Assembly (NCBI RefSeq): GCF_000711245.1
Contig: NZ_JOMH01000001.1
Coordinates: forward strand, 2,164,830 to 2,228,829
Reading direction: 5' to 3'
Source of the DNA: Polycyclovorans algicola TG408
GTDB lineage: Bacteria > Pseudomonadota > Gammaproteobacteria > Nevskiales > Nevskiaceae
Length of the DNA: 64,000 nt
Shown: positions 14,704 to 23,308 of the stretch, piece after piece
Layout of the letters: each line of letters starts with the position of its first letter
How positions within the stretch are numbered: position 1 is the first letter of the stretch
Notes under the pieces: model-generated
What the model was told of the DNA's origin: nothing
The model's database searches: none
Seen by the model: only the letters and a program-made list of their open reading frames with translations
Program-made: the position numbers and the translations under genes

Positions 14704-15636
14704 ATGGCATTAAGAGGCGTTTTGCGCGCAGGCGAGATCTGCATCCGCGTCATGGACATGGCCAAGGCCCGTCATCACTACGGGCACATCATGGGTCTGC
14801 ACGAGGTGATGGAAGACGATCAAGGCAAGGTCTACTTCAAGTGCTGGGACGAGCACGACCATCACAGCATCGTGCTCAATCCGTCGGACAAACCCGGCAT
14901 GGATTATTTCGCGTTCAAGGTCTATGACGACGCGACCCTTGACGCCCTCGAACCCAAGATCAAAGCCTTCGGGCTTGAGGTCACCCACGTCGAGGCGGGG
15001 GTGTATCCCAAGAGCGGTCGCCGCTTGCAGTTCGTACTGCCCAGCGGCCATACCATGCAGCTCTATGCCGAGAAGGCGCAGATCGGCAACACCATGCCCA
15101 CCGTCAACCCCGGCGTGACCCCCGACGATGGCGTGGTGCGCGGCCTGCACATCAATCGGCTCGATCACCTGCTGCTCGGCGGGGGCAACATCGATGAAAA
15201 CGTGAAGCTGTTCACCGAGGTGTTCGAATTCGATCTTTCGGAAAAATTGGTCGAGCACGAATCGCAGATGTCGCTGGCGGTGTTTCTCACCTGCTCGACC
15301 ACGCCGCACGACGTCGCCTTTGTCCTGCAACCGGAGCAGAACAAGTTCCACCACGCTTCGTTCTGGCTGGAGTCGGGCCACGATGTCATCAGGGCGGCCG
15401 ACCGGCTCGGCAAATACCGCGTGCCCATCGACGTGGGCCCCAACCGCCACGGTGTGACGCGGGGCATGACAATTTATTTCTTCGATCCCAGCGGCAACCG
15501 CAACGAAGTGTTTGCCGAGGGCTACGTCCACTACCCGGACACGCCGACCTTGATCTGGGACACGCGCGATCTGGGTCACGCAACGTTTTCGCAGGACAAC
15601 ACCCCGCGCCAGAGCTTTCTTGAAGTGCTGACCTGA
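14704..15636 (+). CDS. xylE: Catechol 2,3-dioxygenase
   Basis: A 310-residue two-domain extradiol dioxygenase of the vicinal-oxygen-chelate fold. The Fe(II) ligands are expected at His155 (INRLDHLLLG), His216 or His217 (NKFHHASFWLE) and Glu268 (GNRNEVFAEGY), the positions of XylE plus two or three. It opens catechol between carbons 2 and 3 to 2-hydroxymuconic semialdehyde, the substrate of the dehydrogenase at 6601. An AGAGGAGAG site precedes ATG 14704. The gap to the oxygenase upstream is 136 bases with no recognisable terminator. Confidence 0.95.
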   Translation: MALRGVLRAGEICIRVMDMAKARHHYGHIMGLHEVMEDDQGKVYFKCWDEHDHHSIVLNPSDKPGMDYFAFKVYDDATLDALEPKIKAFGLEVTHVEAGVYPKSGRRLQFVLPSGHTMQLYAEKAQIGNTMPTVNPGVTPDDGVVRGLHINRLDHLLLGGGNIDENVKLFTEVFEFDLSEKLVEHESQMSLAVFLTCSTTPHDVAFVLQPEQNKFHHASFWLESGHDVIRAADRLGKYRVPIDVGPNRHGVTRGMTIYFFDPSGNRNEVFAEGYVHYPDTPTLIWDTRDLGHATFSQDNTPRQSFLEVLT

Positions 15637-15638
15637 GC

Positions 15639-16400
15639 GTGGCGGTGGACCGGCGCGAATGTGCGGTGGTGGTCGGCGCAACCGGTGCCATGGGGCAACG
15701 GATTGCCCGACGGCTGGCCGGCGCGGGGCTGCAGGTGATTGCGGTGGCGCGTTCGGCGAATGCGCTGGCCGCGTTGTGCGACCCCTCAGAGCGGATCGAA
15801 GCCTGTGTGGCCGACATTGCGGTCGACGCGGCCAGCGAGACCATTGGCGCAGCGGTGGCCGGGCGCCGCGTGCGCATGGTCGTGCATGGCCCTGGCGTGG
15901 CCACTGCGGGCGGCGTACTGACGGCGTCCACCGAGGCCGTGGTCGACGCGGTCAACATCAAAGTGGGCGGCATGATGCGCTTGGTGCGAGCGGTCGATCC
16001 GCAGCTGCACGCCGGCGCGCGTCTGGTCGCCATTGGCGGGCACTACGGCTTCGAGCCGACGGCGTATGCCGCCACCGCCGGTGTGTGTAACGCGGCGCTG
16101 GCAAACCTGATGCGGCAGTACTCCTGGGCTTATGGCGCGCGGGGCATCACCGCCCACCTGGTGGCGCCCGGCCCGGCCGACACCGACCGACTGCGCCGCG
16201 TCGCGCAAACCCGGGCCGAGCGCGACAGCATCAGCGCGGACGCGGTGCTGCAGGCCATGAAACAGGAGTCCGCCATCGGCGCCTTCACCACCGTCGAGCA
16301 GATCGCGTGGGGCATCGAGATGCTGCTGGCACCCGAAGCCGATGCGCTCGCCGGATCGACCCTGTTCATGGATGCCGGCCGGCGGCGCGGGCTGCCCTGA
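15639..16400 (+). CDS. Short-chain dehydrogenase/reductase-like protein lacking the catalytic motif
   Basis: A 253-residue Rossmann-fold SDR with GTG start two bases after the dioxygenase stop. The nucleotide-binding glycines are present (VVVGATGAMGQRIA). The active site is not: the YxxxK motif reads YAATA (Tyr143 kept, Ala147 in place of Lys), and the preceding Ser region is IGGHYGF. It may be a non-catalytic or repurposed SDR, for example a binding partner, or may use a different mechanism. It is surrounded on both sides by apparently functional pathway genes and is not frameshifted, so it is probably maintained. Confidence 0.82.
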   Translation: MAVDRRECAVVVGATGAMGQRIARRLAGAGLQVIAVARSANALAALCDPSERIEACVADIAVDAASETIGAAVAGRRVRMVVHGPGVATAGGVLTASTEAVVDAVNIKVGGMMRLVRAVDPQLHAGARLVAIGGHYGFEPTAYAATAGVCNAALANLMRQYSWAYGARGITAHLVAPGPADTDRLRRVAQTRAERDSISADAVLQAMKQESAIGAFTTVEQIAWGIEMLLAPEADALAGSTLFMDAGRRRGLP

Positions 16401-16414
16401 CGCTCGGACAACCC

Positions 16415-16837
16415 ATGCCCATTCTCGAATATCACCTGCCGGAAGACACCTATACCGACGCGCAATGCGAGCGCCTGCTGCTGGACTCCACGCGCCTTTA
16501 CGCCGACGTGCTGAAGAGTCCGGTCAAGCGCATTCGCGTGGTCATTCACCTGCACAAGCGGTCAATGGCGGCGGTCGGCGGACAGCTGCTGACTCAGGGT
16601 GGGGTGGCCGCACCGTTCTTCCATTTTCTGGTGCTGGCGGGTCGCCAGGAGGCCGAACGGCAGGCGCTGCTTGCCGGCTTCACCGATCTGCTGGTCGATG
16701 TGCTCGGCGCCGAGCGCGCGCAAGTGCGCGGCGGCTGTTGGCCCATTCCGCCCGAAGACTGGGCGATTGGTGGCGTGCCCGCATCGGTGCTCCGGGCCCG
16801 GGAAGTCGCATCGCGCGCCGGGGCGAATCAAGCGTAG
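16415..16837 (+). CDS. Double-length tautomerase-superfamily protein (cis-CaaD/MSAD-like)
   Basis: A 140-residue protein that starts MPILEYHLPEDTYTD, so Pro is N-terminal after Met removal, as in the tautomerase superfamily. The length corresponds to two fused beta-alpha-beta units, like cis-3-chloroacrylic acid dehalogenase and malonate semialdehyde decarboxylase, not to a single 4-oxalocrotonate tautomerase unit. The end (EDWAIGGVPASVLRARE) resembles the end of the single-unit enzyme at 10979. The function in this operon is unknown; hydration or decarboxylation of an unsaturated acid is possible. The first 15 bases after the SDR stop carry only a weak ribosome-binding site. Confidence 0.7.
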   Translation: MPILEYHLPEDTYTDAQCERLLLDSTRLYADVLKSPVKRIRVVIHLHKRSMAAVGGQLLTQGGVAAPFFHFLVLAGRQEAERQALLAGFTDLLVDVLGAERAQVRGGCWPIPPEDWAIGGVPASVLRAREVASRAGANQA

Positions 16838-16883
16838 CGAAGCCTGCCAGTACGCTCGTGGTCTCTACAAAGGAATTCTGTTT

Positions 16884-17633
16884 GTGAACAGATTTGAGGG
16901 AAAAGTGGTCATCGTCACCGGCGGCGGTTCGGGCATCGGGCTCGCCACAGCGCACGCGTTTGCACACGAGGGCGCCGACGTCATCGTTGCCGATATTTCG
17001 GAGTCAACCGGGCAGGCTGCCGTGGAGGCCATCACGGCGGCAGGTCAACGCGCCCGCTTCCTGCCGGTGGACGTCAGCCAGCCCGAGAGTGTCGACCAAC
17101 TCGTCAGCGACACGGTTCAGGCCTGCGGTCGGCTGGACATATTTTTCGGCAACGCCGGAATTCTCGATGGCTTTTCCGCTTGTGCCGACACCAGCGTCGA
17201 GCTCTGGCAGCGCGTCATCGGCATCAACCTGTCGGGCTGCTTTTTCGGGGCCAAGGCGGCGTTGCCACATTTGGTCAAGACACGCGGCAACATCGTGTTC
17301 ACGGCCTCTATTGCCTCACTGGGCGCCATGGCGGGCGGCACCGCGTACACGGCGTCGAAGCATGGCGTGGCGGGACTGGTGAACCAGCTCGCCTGCGAAT
17401 TCGGGCCGCAAGGGGTGCGGGTCAACGCCGTGGCGCCCGGCGCCATCCGCACGCCGCTGGTCGATAACGTGGCCAACCCGGATCTCGAAGCCATGATCAA
17501 CGCCCGAACGCCGATGGGGCGTTTGGGTCTGCCGGAAGAAATTGCCGGTCCGGTCCTGTTTCTGGCGTCTGACGCTGCGAGCTACGTCAACGGCAGCATT
17601 CTGCGCGTTGATGGGGGTTGGCGGTCGCAGTGA
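16884..17633 (+). CDS. Short-chain dehydrogenase/reductase
   Basis: A 249-residue classical SDR. TGGGSGIG gives the cofactor site (residues about 12-19), NAG and the catalytic Ser follow, and YTASK is the Tyr-Lys motif; the C-terminus is the usual DGGW. The GTG start at 16884 is preceded by AAAGGA. It could dehydrogenate a cis-dihydrodiol produced by the Rieske dioxygenase, or an alicyclic alcohol. Family membership is certain but the substrate is not. In contrast with the SDR at 15639, all catalytic residues are kept. Confidence 0.9.
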   Translation: MNRFEGKVVIVTGGGSGIGLATAHAFAHEGADVIVADISESTGQAAVEAITAAGQRARFLPVDVSQPESVDQLVSDTVQACGRLDIFFGNAGILDGFSACADTSVELWQRVIGINLSGCFFGAKAALPHLVKTRGNIVFTASIASLGAMAGGTAYTASKHGVAGLVNQLACEFGPQGVRVNAVAPGAIRTPLVDNVANPDLEAMINARTPMGRLGLPEEIAGPVLFLASDAASYVNGSILRVDGGWRSQ

Positions 17634-17719
17634 AGGTTGCCCGGCGGGGGCATGTTGATCGCGTAGGGTCGTCGGTACGGTTGGCGCTCGACAGGGCTGA
17701 CTTTTTGAGAGATTAGCGA

Positions 17720-18511
17720 ATGGCAATCCAGACCTTGTTCCTTTCTCACGGCGGCGGTCCTATGCCGCTGCTCGGCGATCCCGGTCATGTCGAGATGGTC
17801 GCCTGCCTGCGACAGATCGCGGAAAAGATCCCGCGACCTGACGCCATCGTGGTGGTCAGCGCCCACTGGGAAGCGAGGCTCCCGACGATCACGGCCCACG
17901 CCCATCCGTCCCTGATCTATGACTACCACGGTTTTCCGGCGGAATCGTATCGCGTCAAGTACCCCTGCCCGGGCGCGCCGGCATTGGCGGGCGAGTTGCA
18001 GAGTCTGTTGCGTCACCGTGGGGTCGATGCGGCACTTGACGCGGATCGCGGCCTGGACCACGGCGTATTCGTGCCGCTGAAGATCATGTACCCGGAGGCC
18101 GATATTCCCTGCATCCAGTTGTCATTGTGCTCGGACCTCGACCCCGTCCATCACCTCGCGATGGGCGCGGCCCTGAGTCCACTGCGCCGCCAGAAGGTCT
18201 TGCTGATCGGCTCTGGGTTTTCATTTCACAACATGAAAGCGTTCTTCGCGTCAGACACGGTTGAATCCGCGGAGGCCAATCGGGCATTCGAGCGGTGGTT
18301 GCACGAGACGTGCTTGAGCCCCGAACTCTCGGAGGCCGCGCGTGCGCAAAGGTTGACCCAATGGGCCGACGCCCCCGGGGCGCGCTTCTGCCACCCGCGC
18401 GAAGAGCACCTTCTGCCGTTGCACGTTTGTTATGGCGCTGCGCAACGCCCCGCGGCCGAAGTCTTCAGCCTCAACATTCTGGGCAAGGCCGCGAGCATGG
18501 TTGTCTGGTGA
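17720..18511 (+). CDS. LigB-superfamily (DODA-type) extradiol ring-cleavage dioxygenase
   Basis: A 263-residue class III extradiol dioxygenase. Metal-binding and catalytic histidines are visible at His10 (FLSHGGGP), His49 (VVSAHWE) and His114 (GLDHGVFVPL), and a further His lies in PREEHLLPL near the C-terminus. This pattern is that of 4,5-DOPA-dioxygenase and YgiD-type enzymes. It may cleave a second catechol-type compound, distinct from the XylE substrate. It is separated from the SDR by 86 bases and may be its own unit. The stop lies three bases from that of a convergent glutathione transferase gene. Confidence 0.9.
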   Translation: MAIQTLFLSHGGGPMPLLGDPGHVEMVACLRQIAEKIPRPDAIVVVSAHWEARLPTITAHAHPSLIYDYHGFPAESYRVKYPCPGAPALAGELQSLLRHRGVDAALDADRGLDHGVFVPLKIMYPEADIPCIQLSLCSDLDPVHHLAMGAALSPLRRQKVLLIGSGFSFHNMKAFFASDTVESAEANRAFERWLHETCLSPELSEAARAQRLTQWADAPGARFCHPREEHLLPLHVCYGAAQRPAAEVFSLNILGKAASMVVW

Positions 18512-18514
18512 GCG

Positions 18515-19495
18515 TCAGTTCAGCGCCGCCCGTTCATGCGGGGCATCAAAATTGATCTGTGGCCCCGTCGGCACGATGCCGGTCGGATTGATGGTGGGAT
18601 GGCTCTCGTAATAGTGGTGCTGGGCGTGGTGGAAGTTGCAGGTGTCGGCAATGCCGGGGTGCTGGTATAGATCGCGGGTGTAGGCCCATAAATTTGGGTA
18701 GTCGACCAAGCGTTTGAGGTTGCACTTGAAGTGGCCGACATAGACCAGATCAAAGCGCAGCAGCGTCGGCAGCAGGCGCCAGTCGGCTTCGGTCGGTTGA
18801 TCGCCGCAGAGGTAGCGCTGTTTGGCGAGGCGCGCGTCCAGCCCGTCAAGGGTCTCGAATAGCGGGTGGACCGCTTCTTCGTAGGCATCCTGCGTTGTGG
18901 CAAAGCCGGCTTTGTAGACGCCGTTGTTCACGGTGTTGTAGATGCGCGCATTCAGGATGTCGATCTCGCTTCGCAGAGGAGCAGGGTAGTAGTCCCCCGG
19001 GCGCGCGCCGCAGCCGTCGAAGGCGCTGTTGAACATGCGAATGATTTCGGCGGATTCGTTGGAGACGATGGTGTCGCGCTGCCGGTCCCAGAGAATGGGC
19101 ACGGTGGAGCGGCAGGACGCTTTGGAGTCGGCCTTCACATACAGCTCGTAGAGCTTGTCGACGCCGTGCAGTGGGTCAGGAATGACGCCAGGGCCATCTT
19201 CGAACGTCCAGCCATGCTCGAGCATGCGCCAATGAGTGACCGACAGGTTGATCATCCCGGACAGCCCCTTGATCTGCCGATAGATCAGCGTGCGGTGCGC
19301 CCACGGGCAGGCGTAGGAGACGTAGAGGTGATAGCGGTTCGGCTCGGCCTTGAAGCCGCCCTCGCCACTGGGGCCGGGGGCACCGTCGGCGGTGATCCAG
19401 TTGCGGAACTGGGCCTCGGTGCGCTCGAAGCGACCGCCGCTTTTGTCCGTGTCGTACCACTGGTCATGCCATTTTCCGTCGACGAGAACGCCCAT
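18515..19495 (-). CDS. yqjG: Glutathionyl-hydroquinone reductase (Xi-class glutathione transferase)
   Basis: A 326-residue protein of the YqjG/ECM4/PcpF family. The catalytic Cys63 lies in YACPWAHRTL, the hallmark of the class. It reduces glutathionyl-hydroquinones back to hydroquinones and rescues quinone-glutathione adducts. ATG 19495 is chosen; a longer frame to 19672 would butt against ffh and adds 59 residues without family character. Its position at the end of an aromatic degradation island suggests protection against quinones formed from catechols. Confidence 0.92.
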   Translation of the reverse strand: MGVLVDGKWHDQWYDTDKSGGRFERTEAQFRNWITADGAPGPSGEGGFKAEPNRYHLYVSYACPWAHRTLIYRQIKGLSGMINLSVTHWRMLEHGWTFEDGPGVIPDPLHGVDKLYELYVKADSKASCRSTVPILWDRQRDTIVSNESAEIIRMFNSAFDGCGARPGDYYPAPLRSEIDILNARIYNTVNNGVYKAGFATTQDAYEEAVHPLFETLDGLDARLAKQRYLCGDQPTEADWRLLPTLLRFDLVYVGHFKCNLKRLVDYPNLWAYTRDLYQHPGIADTCNFHHAQHHYYESHPTINPTGIVPTGPQINFDAPHERAALN

Positions 19496-19672
19496 CTGAG
19501 TTGGCCTGTGCTTGAAGTAGAAGTGCAGGCTAACGTGCAAAGTCGCCAGCGAAATGCAGCGAGTCGCGCAAAGTTTCTGGCCGAGTCGGATGGGCGGGAC
19601 GGGGTGAGGCAAGCGCGCTGCGATGGGACGCACTGTTAAACTTTTCGCCTTGACCCCACCCAGGCGGCACAC

Positions 19673-21037
19673 GTGTTCGACTCCTTAAGCCAGCGCCTTG
19701 CCGGCGTCCTCGACAGCATTCGCGGCCAGGGCCGTTTGACCGAAGATCAGGTCGCGACCGCCAGCCGTGAACTGCGCATGGCGCTGCTGGAAGCCGACGT
19801 GGCGCTGCCGGTGGTGCGGGACTTCATCACCCGCGTGAAGGCGCGCGCCTTGGGCACTGAGGTCACCAAGAGCCTCACGCCCGGCCAGCAGTTTCTCAAG
19901 GTGGTGCAGCAGGAACTCACCGCTACACTGGGCGGTGAGTCATCCCCGCTGAACCTGCGCGCGCAGCCGCCGGTGGTCATTCTCATGGCGGGCCTGCAGG
20001 GCTCGGGCAAGACCACCACCACCGGCAAGCTGGCGCGTCGCCTCAAAGAGACCGACAAGAAGAAGGTGATGGTGGTGTCGTGTGACGTTTACCGGCCGGC
20101 GGCGATCGAGCAGTTGCGGGTGGTGGCCGGGCAGGTGGGCGTGACCTGCTTCCCGTCCAGCGTGGGCCAGAAGCCCGGCGCGATTGCCGATGCCGCGCTG
20201 GCCGAAGCGCGCAAGCAGTTCATGGATGTGCTGATCGTCGACACCGCGGGCCGGACCACCATCGACGCCGAGATGATGGCCGAGATTGCGGCGCTGCACA
20301 CCCAGCTCAACCCCGCCGAAACCCTGTTCGTCGTCGACAGCATGACCGGTCAGGACGCCGCCAATACCGCCAAGGCGTTTGCCGACACCGTGCCACTGAC
20401 CGGTGTGGTGTTGACCAAGGTCGACGGCGACGCGCGTGGCGGCGCGGCACTGTCGGTGCGCCAGGTGACCGGCAAACCGATCAAGTTTCTGGGGGTCGGC
20501 GAGAAGTCCGACAAATTGGAAGTGTTCCACCCCGACCGGATTGCCAACCGCATTCTCGGCCAGGGCGACGTGCTGTCGCTGATCGAGGAAACCACCCGCA
20601 AGGTCGACGCTGACAAGGCCGCCAAGCTGGTCGACAAGCTGAAGAAGAACAAGCGTTTCGACCTTGATGATTTCCGCGACCAGATGGCACAGATGCAGGA
20701 CATGGGCTCGATGTCGTCGCTGCTCGACAAATTGCCGGGTGGCGCACAGATGCAGGCGCAACTGAAGAACGTCGATGCCGACAAGCAGGTCAAGCGCACG
20801 GTCGCCATTCTCAACTCCATGACCCCGCAGGAGCGTCGCTTTCCTGACCTGCTCAAGGCATCGCGCAAGCGTCGCATTGCCAAGGGCTCCGGCGTCGAAG
20901 TGCAACAGGTGAACCAGTTGCTGCGCCAGTTCGAGACGACGCGCGACATGATGAAAAAGTTTGCAGGCGGCGGAATGGCCAAATTGATGCGCGGCCTGGG
21001 CGGGCGCATGCCCAAAGGCGGCATGCCGCCGCGCTGA
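19673..21037 (+). CDS. ffh: Signal recognition particle GTPase
   Basis: A 454-residue Ffh/SRP54. It has an N-domain (residues 1-90), a G-domain with GLQGSGKTTTTGKLA, DTAGRTTIDAEMM and TKVDGDARGG, and a Met-rich M-domain from about 300 that ends KFAGGGMAKLMRGLGGRMP. It binds signal peptides at the ribosome and delivers nascent membrane proteins with SRP RNA and FtsY. The start is GTG 19673. The usual rpsP-rimM-trmD-rplS neighbours are not downstream; phoBR follows instead after 200 bases. Confidence 0.98.
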   Translation: MFDSLSQRLAGVLDSIRGQGRLTEDQVATASRELRMALLEADVALPVVRDFITRVKARALGTEVTKSLTPGQQFLKVVQQELTATLGGESSPLNLRAQPPVVILMAGLQGSGKTTTTGKLARRLKETDKKKVMVVSCDVYRPAAIEQLRVVAGQVGVTCFPSSVGQKPGAIADAALAEARKQFMDVLIVDTAGRTTIDAEMMAEIAALHTQLNPAETLFVVDSMTGQDAANTAKAFADTVPLTGVVLTKVDGDARGGAALSVRQVTGKPIKFLGVGEKSDKLEVFHPDRIANRILGQGDVLSLIEETTRKVDADKAAKLVDKLKKNKRFDLDDFRDQMAQMQDMGSMSSLLDKLPGGAQMQAQLKNVDADKQVKRTVAILNSMTPQERRFPDLLKASRKRRIAKGSGVEVQQVNQLLRQFETTRDMMKKFAGGGMAKLMRGLGGRMPKGGMPPR

Positions 21038-21064
21038 AGCACCCATGCGCGGTTTATGACAGAA

Positions 21065-21082
21065 CGGTCATGAAACTGTCAT
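21065..21082 (+). promoter_or_regulatory. Pho box upstream of phoB
   Basis: CGGTCATGAAACTGTCAT consists of two seven-base half-sites separated by four bases; the second is a perfect CTGTCAT and the first differs at one base. An additional inverted half-site (ATGACAG) lies just before it. The position, about 160 bases ahead of phoB, fits PhoB autoregulation. A -10 hexamer at about 21091 is weak. Confidence 0.75.
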
Positions 21083-21239
21083 CTGTTGCCCATAGCCTTC
21101 GCGCTGCCGCTTCAATAACGAAGTCAACAGTGCTTTTTGTTGATGCGGAACCGGGTCCTTCTGTCAGATGCACGACTCTCGCAAAAGGGACACACGTGAA
21201 GGTTGATTGAGTGCCGCATTATTAAATCGGGCCACGGGC

Positions 21240-21932
21240 ATGCAAAACAAACTGATTCTGGTGGTTGAAGACGAGCCGGCAATTCGCGAGATGTTGCGCT
21301 TCGCGCTGACCCGCGCCGAGTTTCGAATCGCCGAGGCCGGGTCAGCGCAGGACGCGCGACTGCAGATCGCCGATGATCGTCCGGACCTGATCCTGATGGA
21401 CTGGATGATGCCCGGTGTCAGCGGGGTCGAACTCACCCGTGAACTCAAGGGCGCGGCACAAACCCGCGACGTGCCGATCATCATGGTCACCGCACGTGCC
21501 GAAGAAGAAGACCGGGTTCGAGGGCTCAACATCGGCTGTGACGATTACGTGTCCAAGCCATTTTCGTTTCCGGAGTTGATCGCCCGCATTCAGGCAGTGC
21601 TGCGGCGGAGCACGCCCGGCGGCGAAGACGAGCGACTGGCGGTCAGTGGCCTCGAAGTCGACGTGGCCAGCCAGCGGGTCACCGCCCAGGGTGTGCCGGT
21701 CAAACTGGGGCCCACCGAGTACCGGCTGCTGCATTTTTTTGTCAGCCACCCCGAGCGGGTGTATACCCGGGAGCAGGTACTTGACCGGGTGTGGGGGCAA
21801 AATGTCTACGTGGAAGAGCGCACCGTTGATGTGCACATTCGCCGCCTGCGCAAGGCCCTGGAACCGCATGGCTTCGCCGACATGATCCAGACCGTGCGTG
21901 GCACCGGCTACCGTTTCTCTGAAAAACTTTGA
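21240..21932 (+). CDS. phoB: Phosphate regulon response regulator
   Basis: A 230-residue OmpR/PhoB-type response regulator. The receiver domain has the acidic pair Glu10-Asp11, the phosphoacceptor Asp54 (LILMDWMMPG), and the Thr and Lys of MVTAR and VSKPFS. The C-terminal winged-helix DNA-binding domain (RTVDVHIRRLRKAL; QTVRGTGYRFS) occupies residues about 130-228. It activates phosphate-starvation genes once phosphorylated by PhoR. ATG 21240 is chosen; an in-frame GTG at 21207 would add 11 residues not seen in the family. The stop overlaps the phoR start. Confidence 0.95.
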   Translation: MQNKLILVVEDEPAIREMLRFALTRAEFRIAEAGSAQDARLQIADDRPDLILMDWMMPGVSGVELTRELKGAAQTRDVPIIMVTARAEEEDRVRGLNIGCDDYVSKPFSFPELIARIQAVLRRSTPGGEDERLAVSGLEVDVASQRVTAQGVPVKLGPTEYRLLHFFVSHPERVYTREQVLDRVWGQNVYVEERTVDVHIRRLRKALEPHGFADMIQTVRGTGYRFSEKL

Positions 21933-23308
21933 GTATCTTCCGGCGGCGCCCGGTGTCGCTGGAGCACACTCGCATGCTGGCGGTGTGGCGCCAGGAACTG
22001 GTCAAGCTGCTGCTGCTCTGCGGGCTCGGCGCGCTGGTCGGGGCGCTGTTCTCCGGTGCCATCTGGGGCTTTCTGGTGGTGCTGTTTTTCCTCACGGCGC
22101 TGCAGTACCGCTACCTCGCTGCGCTGCTGCAATGGCTGCGGCAGCCCAAGCAGAACGAGCTGCCCGATCCCGGCGGCGTCTGGGGCGAGGTCTACGACCG
22201 TCTCGTTGACCTTCAGCGGCGCAACAAGAAGAAGAAAAAGCGCCTTGCGGCGATGCTTGCCGACTTTCAGGCATCCACGGCGGCGTTGCCCGACGGCGCG
22301 GTGGTGCTCTCGCCACGCGGTGAGATCGTGCGCGCCAACCATGCGGCACAGACGCTGCTCGGTTTGCGCGCGCAGGACTCGGGTATCCGCATCACCCTGC
22401 TGGTGCGCCATCCCCGCTTCGTCGAAATGTTCGAGGCCGGCGTGCAGGGCCGCGAGGTGGAGATTCCCTCGCCGGTCAATCGCGGCAAGCAGCTCAACGT
22501 GCGGGTGATTAACTACGGTGAATCGCAGGGCCTGATGATTGTTCGCGATGTGTCGGAGCTGCGACGGCTGGAGCACGCGCGACGCGATTTCGTGGCCAAC
22601 GCGTCGCACGAACTGCGTACGCCGCTGACGGTGCTCAAGGGCTATCTCGAGATGATGGAAACCGAGTCCCGCGACGGCGAGCTCAAGCCTTGGGCAACGC
22701 CCCTGCAAGAGATGTACAAGCAGACCAACCGCATGGAATCACTGGTCGGCGACATGCTCAAGCTGGCGCGGCTGGAATCGGACATCGCCGCGCGTCACGA
22801 CTGGATTCGCGCCTCGACCCTGCTGCGCCAGGCGCTGGCCGAGGCCCAAAGCGTTGCCGACCCACAGCACCAGTTCGTCACCGAGATGGACGACCGAATC
22901 GAAATCTTCGGCGGCGAAACCGAGCTGACCAGCCTGTTCACCAACCTGGTCGGCAATGCCGTGCGTTACACGCCGCCGCCCGGCGTGATCACCGTCAAGC
23001 TCTTCGCGATGGCGGGCGGGCGTGCGGGTTATTCGGTGCAGGATTCGGGCATTGGCATTGCCGAGGATGATATTCCGCGCCTGACCGAGCGCTTTTACCG
23101 CGTTGATGTCGGTCGCTCGCGCGCCAGTGGCGGGACGGGGCTGGGACTGTCGATCGTCAAACACGCGGTTGAGCGTCACGATGCCCAGCTCAAGATCGAG
23201 AGCAAAGTGGGCGAGGGCAGTTGCTTCACCTGCGAGTTTCCGGTTCACCGGGTCAGGCTCGCGCAAAGCACCTTGGATTTGACACAGCCGGGTCAGGCCG
23301 TGGGCTGA
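21929..23308 (+). CDS. phoR: Phosphate regulon sensor histidine kinase
   Basis: A 459-residue sensor kinase. Two hydrophobic helices at about residues 25-65 anchor it in the inner membrane without a large periplasmic loop, as in PhoR. A PAS domain follows, then the dimerisation/phosphoacceptor helix with His227 ([15 protein letters not shown]) and the ATPase domain ([28 protein letters not shown]). The start is TTG 21929, which overlaps the phoB stop; an ATG at 21974 is an alternative. Its 3' end overlaps the convergent folD gene by 16 bases. Confidence 0.94.
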   Translation: MSIFRRRPVSLEHTRMLAVWRQELVKLLLLCGLGALVGALFSGAIWGFLVVLFFLTALQYRYLAALLQWLRQPKQNELPDPGGVWGEVYDRLVDLQRRNKKKKKRLAAMLADFQASTAALPDGAVVLSPRGEIVRANHAAQTLLGLRAQDSGIRITLLVRHPRFVEMFEAGVQGREVEIPSPVNRGKQLNVRVINYGESQGLMIVRDVSELRRLEHARRDFVANASHELRTPLTVLKGYLEMMETESRDGELKPWATPLQEMYKQTNRMESLVGDMLKLARLESDIAARHDWIRASTLLRQALAEAQSVADPQHQFVTEMDDRIEIFGGETELTSLFTNLVGNAVRYTPPPGVITVKLFAMAGGRAGYSVQDSGIGIAEDDIPRLTERFYRVDVGRSRASGGTGLGLSIVKHAVERHDAQLKIESKVGEGSCFTCEFPVHRVRLAQSTLDLTQPGQAVG

